Shown: positions 7,456 through 8,392 of the stretch, piece after piece
Numbering within the stretch: position 1 is the stretch's first letter
Layout: every line of letters starts with the position of its first letter
NCBI GenBank assembly: GCA_946612185.1
Contig: CAMOEP010000079.1
Span: forward strand, 1 to 8,392
DNA: 8,392 bases
Direction of reading: 5' to 3'
Source of the DNA: an uncultured Ruminococcus sp.
GTDB lineage: Bacteria; Bacillota; Clostridia; Oscillospirales; Ruminococcaceae
Notes under the pieces: model-generated
What the model saw: the letters and a program-made list of their open reading frames with translations, nothing else
Databases searched by the model: none
Told to the model about the DNA's origin: nothing
Made by a program: the position numbers and the translations under genes

Positions 7456-7484
7456 ATTATATCACAAGATATTCACAATTGCAA
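7456..7484 (-). promoter_or_regulatory. Sigma-A-type promoter of the giant surface protein gene
   Basis: On the minus strand a -35 box TTGCAA (7479-7484, 4 of 6 matches) is separated by 17 bp from a perfect -10 box TATAAT (7456-7461). The -10 box is preceded by TGA, giving an extended -10 element. T-rich tracts lie just upstream of the -35. Transcription would start near 7449, leaving a leader of about 90 nt before the ATG. This is housekeeping-type architecture. No clear operator overlaps it apart from a CAATTG palindrome touching the -35. Confidence 0.85.
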
Positions 7485-7660
7485 TAGACAAAAATGGATC
7501 TAAAAGTAGAATTTCAAAAAGTAATATTGTGCATCATATACAAAAAATCGTCAGTTTTTCGTGCGTTCTGTTCATTTTCTGTTAACATTTTCACCGCAAT
7601 TGGCGATTTTAAGCCATATTCAAAAGCTATTGCCCTATAAGTTGCCAATATATCCCACAA

Positions 7661-7711
7661 AAAGAAAAATCCGCTGATTGTGGGCACATTTTGGCATTAA
7701 TCAGCAGATTT
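7661..7711 (-). terminator. Second, orphan minus-directed intrinsic terminator
   Basis: Read on the minus strand, AAATCTGCTGATT (7699-7711) pairs with AATCAGCGGATTT (7667-7679) over 13 bp with one U-G wobble. The loop is 19 nt, and the stem runs into TTTTTCTTTTT. On the plus strand the same stem has a C-A mismatch and no T-tract follows it, so it works only on the minus strand. No gene lies between it and the terminator at 7829-7865. It may be a backup terminator, may insulate the downstream promoter, or may end a small unannotated transcript. Confidence 0.8.
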
Positions 7712-7790
7712 AACTTATAATAATCAGTATAAAATAAATATAAAACCAATACTTTCGCAATTGGTAAAATATTATTGTGGACAAATTGTT

Positions 7791-7814
7791 AATATGATTC
7801 GTACACATCATATT
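7791..7814. repeat. Perfect 8-bp inverted repeat
   Basis: AATATGAT (7791-7798) and ATCATATT (7807-7814) are perfect reverse complements separated by 8 nt (TCGTACAC). The arms are AT-rich and are not followed by a T-tract on either strand, so this is not a terminator. It could be a protein operator or a weak hairpin. It may also be chance in AT-rich DNA. Confidence 0.5.
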
Positions 7815-7828
7815 CGCAGCGCACGCAT

Positions 7829-7865
7829 AAAAAATCGACCGCAAAGCCCGGAAGCAATGCGGTCG
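7829..7865 (-). terminator. Intrinsic terminator of the HU-DUF6465 unit
   Basis: On the minus strand CGACCGCA (7858-7865) pairs perfectly with TGCGGTCG (7836-7843) around a 14-nt loop. The stem is followed by ATTTTTTA (T run 7829-7834). It lies 23 bp past the DUF6465 stop codon, the expected place for the end of this transcription unit. The GC-rich stem stands out from its AT-rich surroundings. Confidence 0.92.
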
Positions 7866-7888
7866 CTGAAATCATTTGTGCAATATGC

Positions 7889-8257
7889 TTAAACGAGGAA
7901 GAAGCTTCCCTCGTTGCCGTCGATAACGTAGTATACCTTGTTCTCCTCAGGCTTTACATATACATCTATCTTCTTAGGCTCTGCGATGCCAGCAGCGTCC
8001 TTAGCCTTGGCGATGATATCATCAGTTGTAAGCTCAGCGCCAAGGTACTGGATATATACTGTAGCAGCAGCCTTCTTCTTGGAAGTTGTCTTCTTAGCAG
8101 CAGGAGCAGCCTTCTCCTCAACAGCAGCAGGAGCAACAGTCTCCTTAACAGCAGCTACAGGTGCAGCAGTCTCCTTTACCTCAGCAGCCTTAGCTGTCTC
8201 AGCCTTAGCGGTCTTAGCCTTTGCTGCGGTTGTCTTAGTGGTCTTCTTGGTAGCCAT
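7889..8257 (-). CDS. DUF6465-type small protein with Ala/Lys/Thr-rich N-terminal tail
   Basis: The product has 122 residues. Residues 1 to about 65 are low-complexity, rich in Ala, Lys, Thr and Glu, with repeats around AKAxTAKAET, ETAAPVA and ETVAPAA; the start and end of the tail are strongly basic (ATKKTTKTT, KKTTSKKKAA). Residues about 66-122 form a compact domain: TVYIQYLGAELTTDDIIAKA, then KKIDVYVKPEENKVYYVIDG and a hydrophobic end. This matches my recollection of DUF6465 proteins of Clostridia, whose function is unknown. The start chosen is the second of two ATGs (8255-8257): AAGGAGG at 8267-8273 is 9 nt from it but directly abuts the first ATG at 8264-8266. It follows HU by 19 nt and is probably co-transcribed. 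The tail resembles histone H1-like bacterial tails, so a nucleic-acid role is possible but inferred. Confidence 0.88.
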   Translation of the reverse strand: MATKKTTKTTAAKAKTAKAETAKAAEVKETAAPVAAVKETVAPAAVEEKAAPAAKKTTSKKKAAATVYIQYLGAELTTDDIIAKAKDAAGIAEPKKIDVYVKPEENKVYYVIDGNEGSFFLV

Positions 8258-8266
8258 GTGTTTCAT

Positions 8267-8273
8267 CCTCCTT
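8267..8273 (-). promoter_or_regulatory. Ribosome binding site of the DUF6465-type gene
   Basis: A full AAGGAGG lies in the short gap after the HU stop codon. Its spacing of 9 nt to the ATG at 8255-8257, against 0 nt to the ATG at 8264-8266, decides the start. The annotated protein should therefore begin MATKK rather than MKHMATKK. Confidence 0.85.
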
Positions 8274-8276
8274 GAA

Positions 8277-8392
8277 TTACTTGTTTACAGCATTCTTGAG
8301 TGCCTGACCAGCCTTGAAAGCGGGTGCTTTGGAAGCGGGTGCAGTCATCATCTTCTTTGTACGGGGATTGATAACCTGCTTCTCCTTGCGGT
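8277..8392 (-). CDS. HU-family DNA-binding protein, N-terminus beyond window
   Basis: The last 37 residues and the TAA stop are visible. The segment reads RKEKQVINPRTKKMMTAPAS and then KAPAFKAGQALKNAVNK. It contains the NPRT element of the HU beta-arm, whose proline intercalates into DNA. The conserved end P-A-S-x-x-P-A-F-K-x-G-x-x-L-K-x-A-V is also present. HU is a dimeric nucleoid protein of about 90 residues that bends DNA; about 55 residues should lie outside the window. The Gly-Arg usually found before NPRT is replaced here by Val-Ile. It heads the transcription unit that includes the DUF6465-type gene. Confidence 0.93.
   Translation of the reverse strand, partial: RKEKQVINPRTKKMMTAPASKAPAFKAGQALKNAVNK

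Larger units (their letters stand above)
7361..7888. other. AT-rich intergenic region between the DUF6465 gene and the giant surface gene
   Basis: This stretch of 528 bp holds, from high to low coordinates, the terminator of the HU/DUF6465 unit (7829-7865), a perfect inverted repeat (7791-7814), a 9-bp motif CGCAATTGG occurring twice (7756-7764 and 7595-7603), a second minus-directed terminator (7661-7711), and the promoter and leader of the giant gene. I see no convincing gene: a short open frame at 7514-7687 on the minus strand lacks an ATG near its beginning and overlaps the second terminator. Base composition is clearly more AT-rich than in the flanking genes. Confidence 0.7.

Noticed and set aside
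8264..8266. Upstream ATG as start of the DUF6465-type gene
   Set aside because: It directly abuts the AAGGAGG element, leaving no spacer; the ATG at 8255-8257 has an ideal 9-nt spacer.

Overview
The window looks like a low-to-moderate GC, Gram-positive anaerobe of the Clostridia, most likely a Ruminococcus-like gut or rumen bacterium. The reasons are AAGGAGG-type ribosome binding sites, a DUF6465-type small protein next to HU, and a giant secreted protein that joins a choice-of-anchor A head to many SpaA/Cna-B-like domains. The genus is an inference. All genes are on the minus strand, so transcription runs from high to low coordinates.

Region 8392-7829 is the end of a small operon. It holds the C-terminal part of an HU-family DNA-binding protein, then 19 nt later a 122-aa protein with an Ala/Lys/Thr-rich tail and a DUF6465-type C-terminal domain, then a strong intrinsic terminator.

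Region 7828-7361 is AT-rich and non-coding as far as I can tell. It holds a perfect 8-bp palindrome, a second intrinsic terminator facing the same way with no gene in front of it, and a near-ideal sigma-A promoter (TTGCAA, 17 bp, TGATATAAT). The promoter drives a leader of about 90 nt that precedes the giant gene.

Region 7360-1 is one uninterrupted reading frame of at least 2453 codons that leaves the window before any stop. From the N-terminus it encodes a Sec signal peptide, a choice-of-anchor A domain of about 330 residues, four divergent SpaA-like domains interspersed with two unassigned modules, and a tandem array of eight SpaA/Cna-B-like units, the last of which is cut by the window edge. 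The array units are 136-172 residues long, and the last two are nearly identical over 97 nt at a spacing of exactly 408 nt. The product is best read as a very long surface stalk carrying an adhesive or ligand-binding head, with domains probably locked by intramolecular isopeptide bonds. Its C-terminus, and so its wall anchor, is not visible.

The unusual points are the size and repeat architecture of this protein, a lineage-specific repeat ending of the form EGYxxDD...IxVCDAE that puts a cysteine beside the putative isopeptide aspartate, recent repeat duplication at the window edge, and an orphan second terminator in the intergenic gap. No RNA gene, mobile element or CRISPR array is visible.
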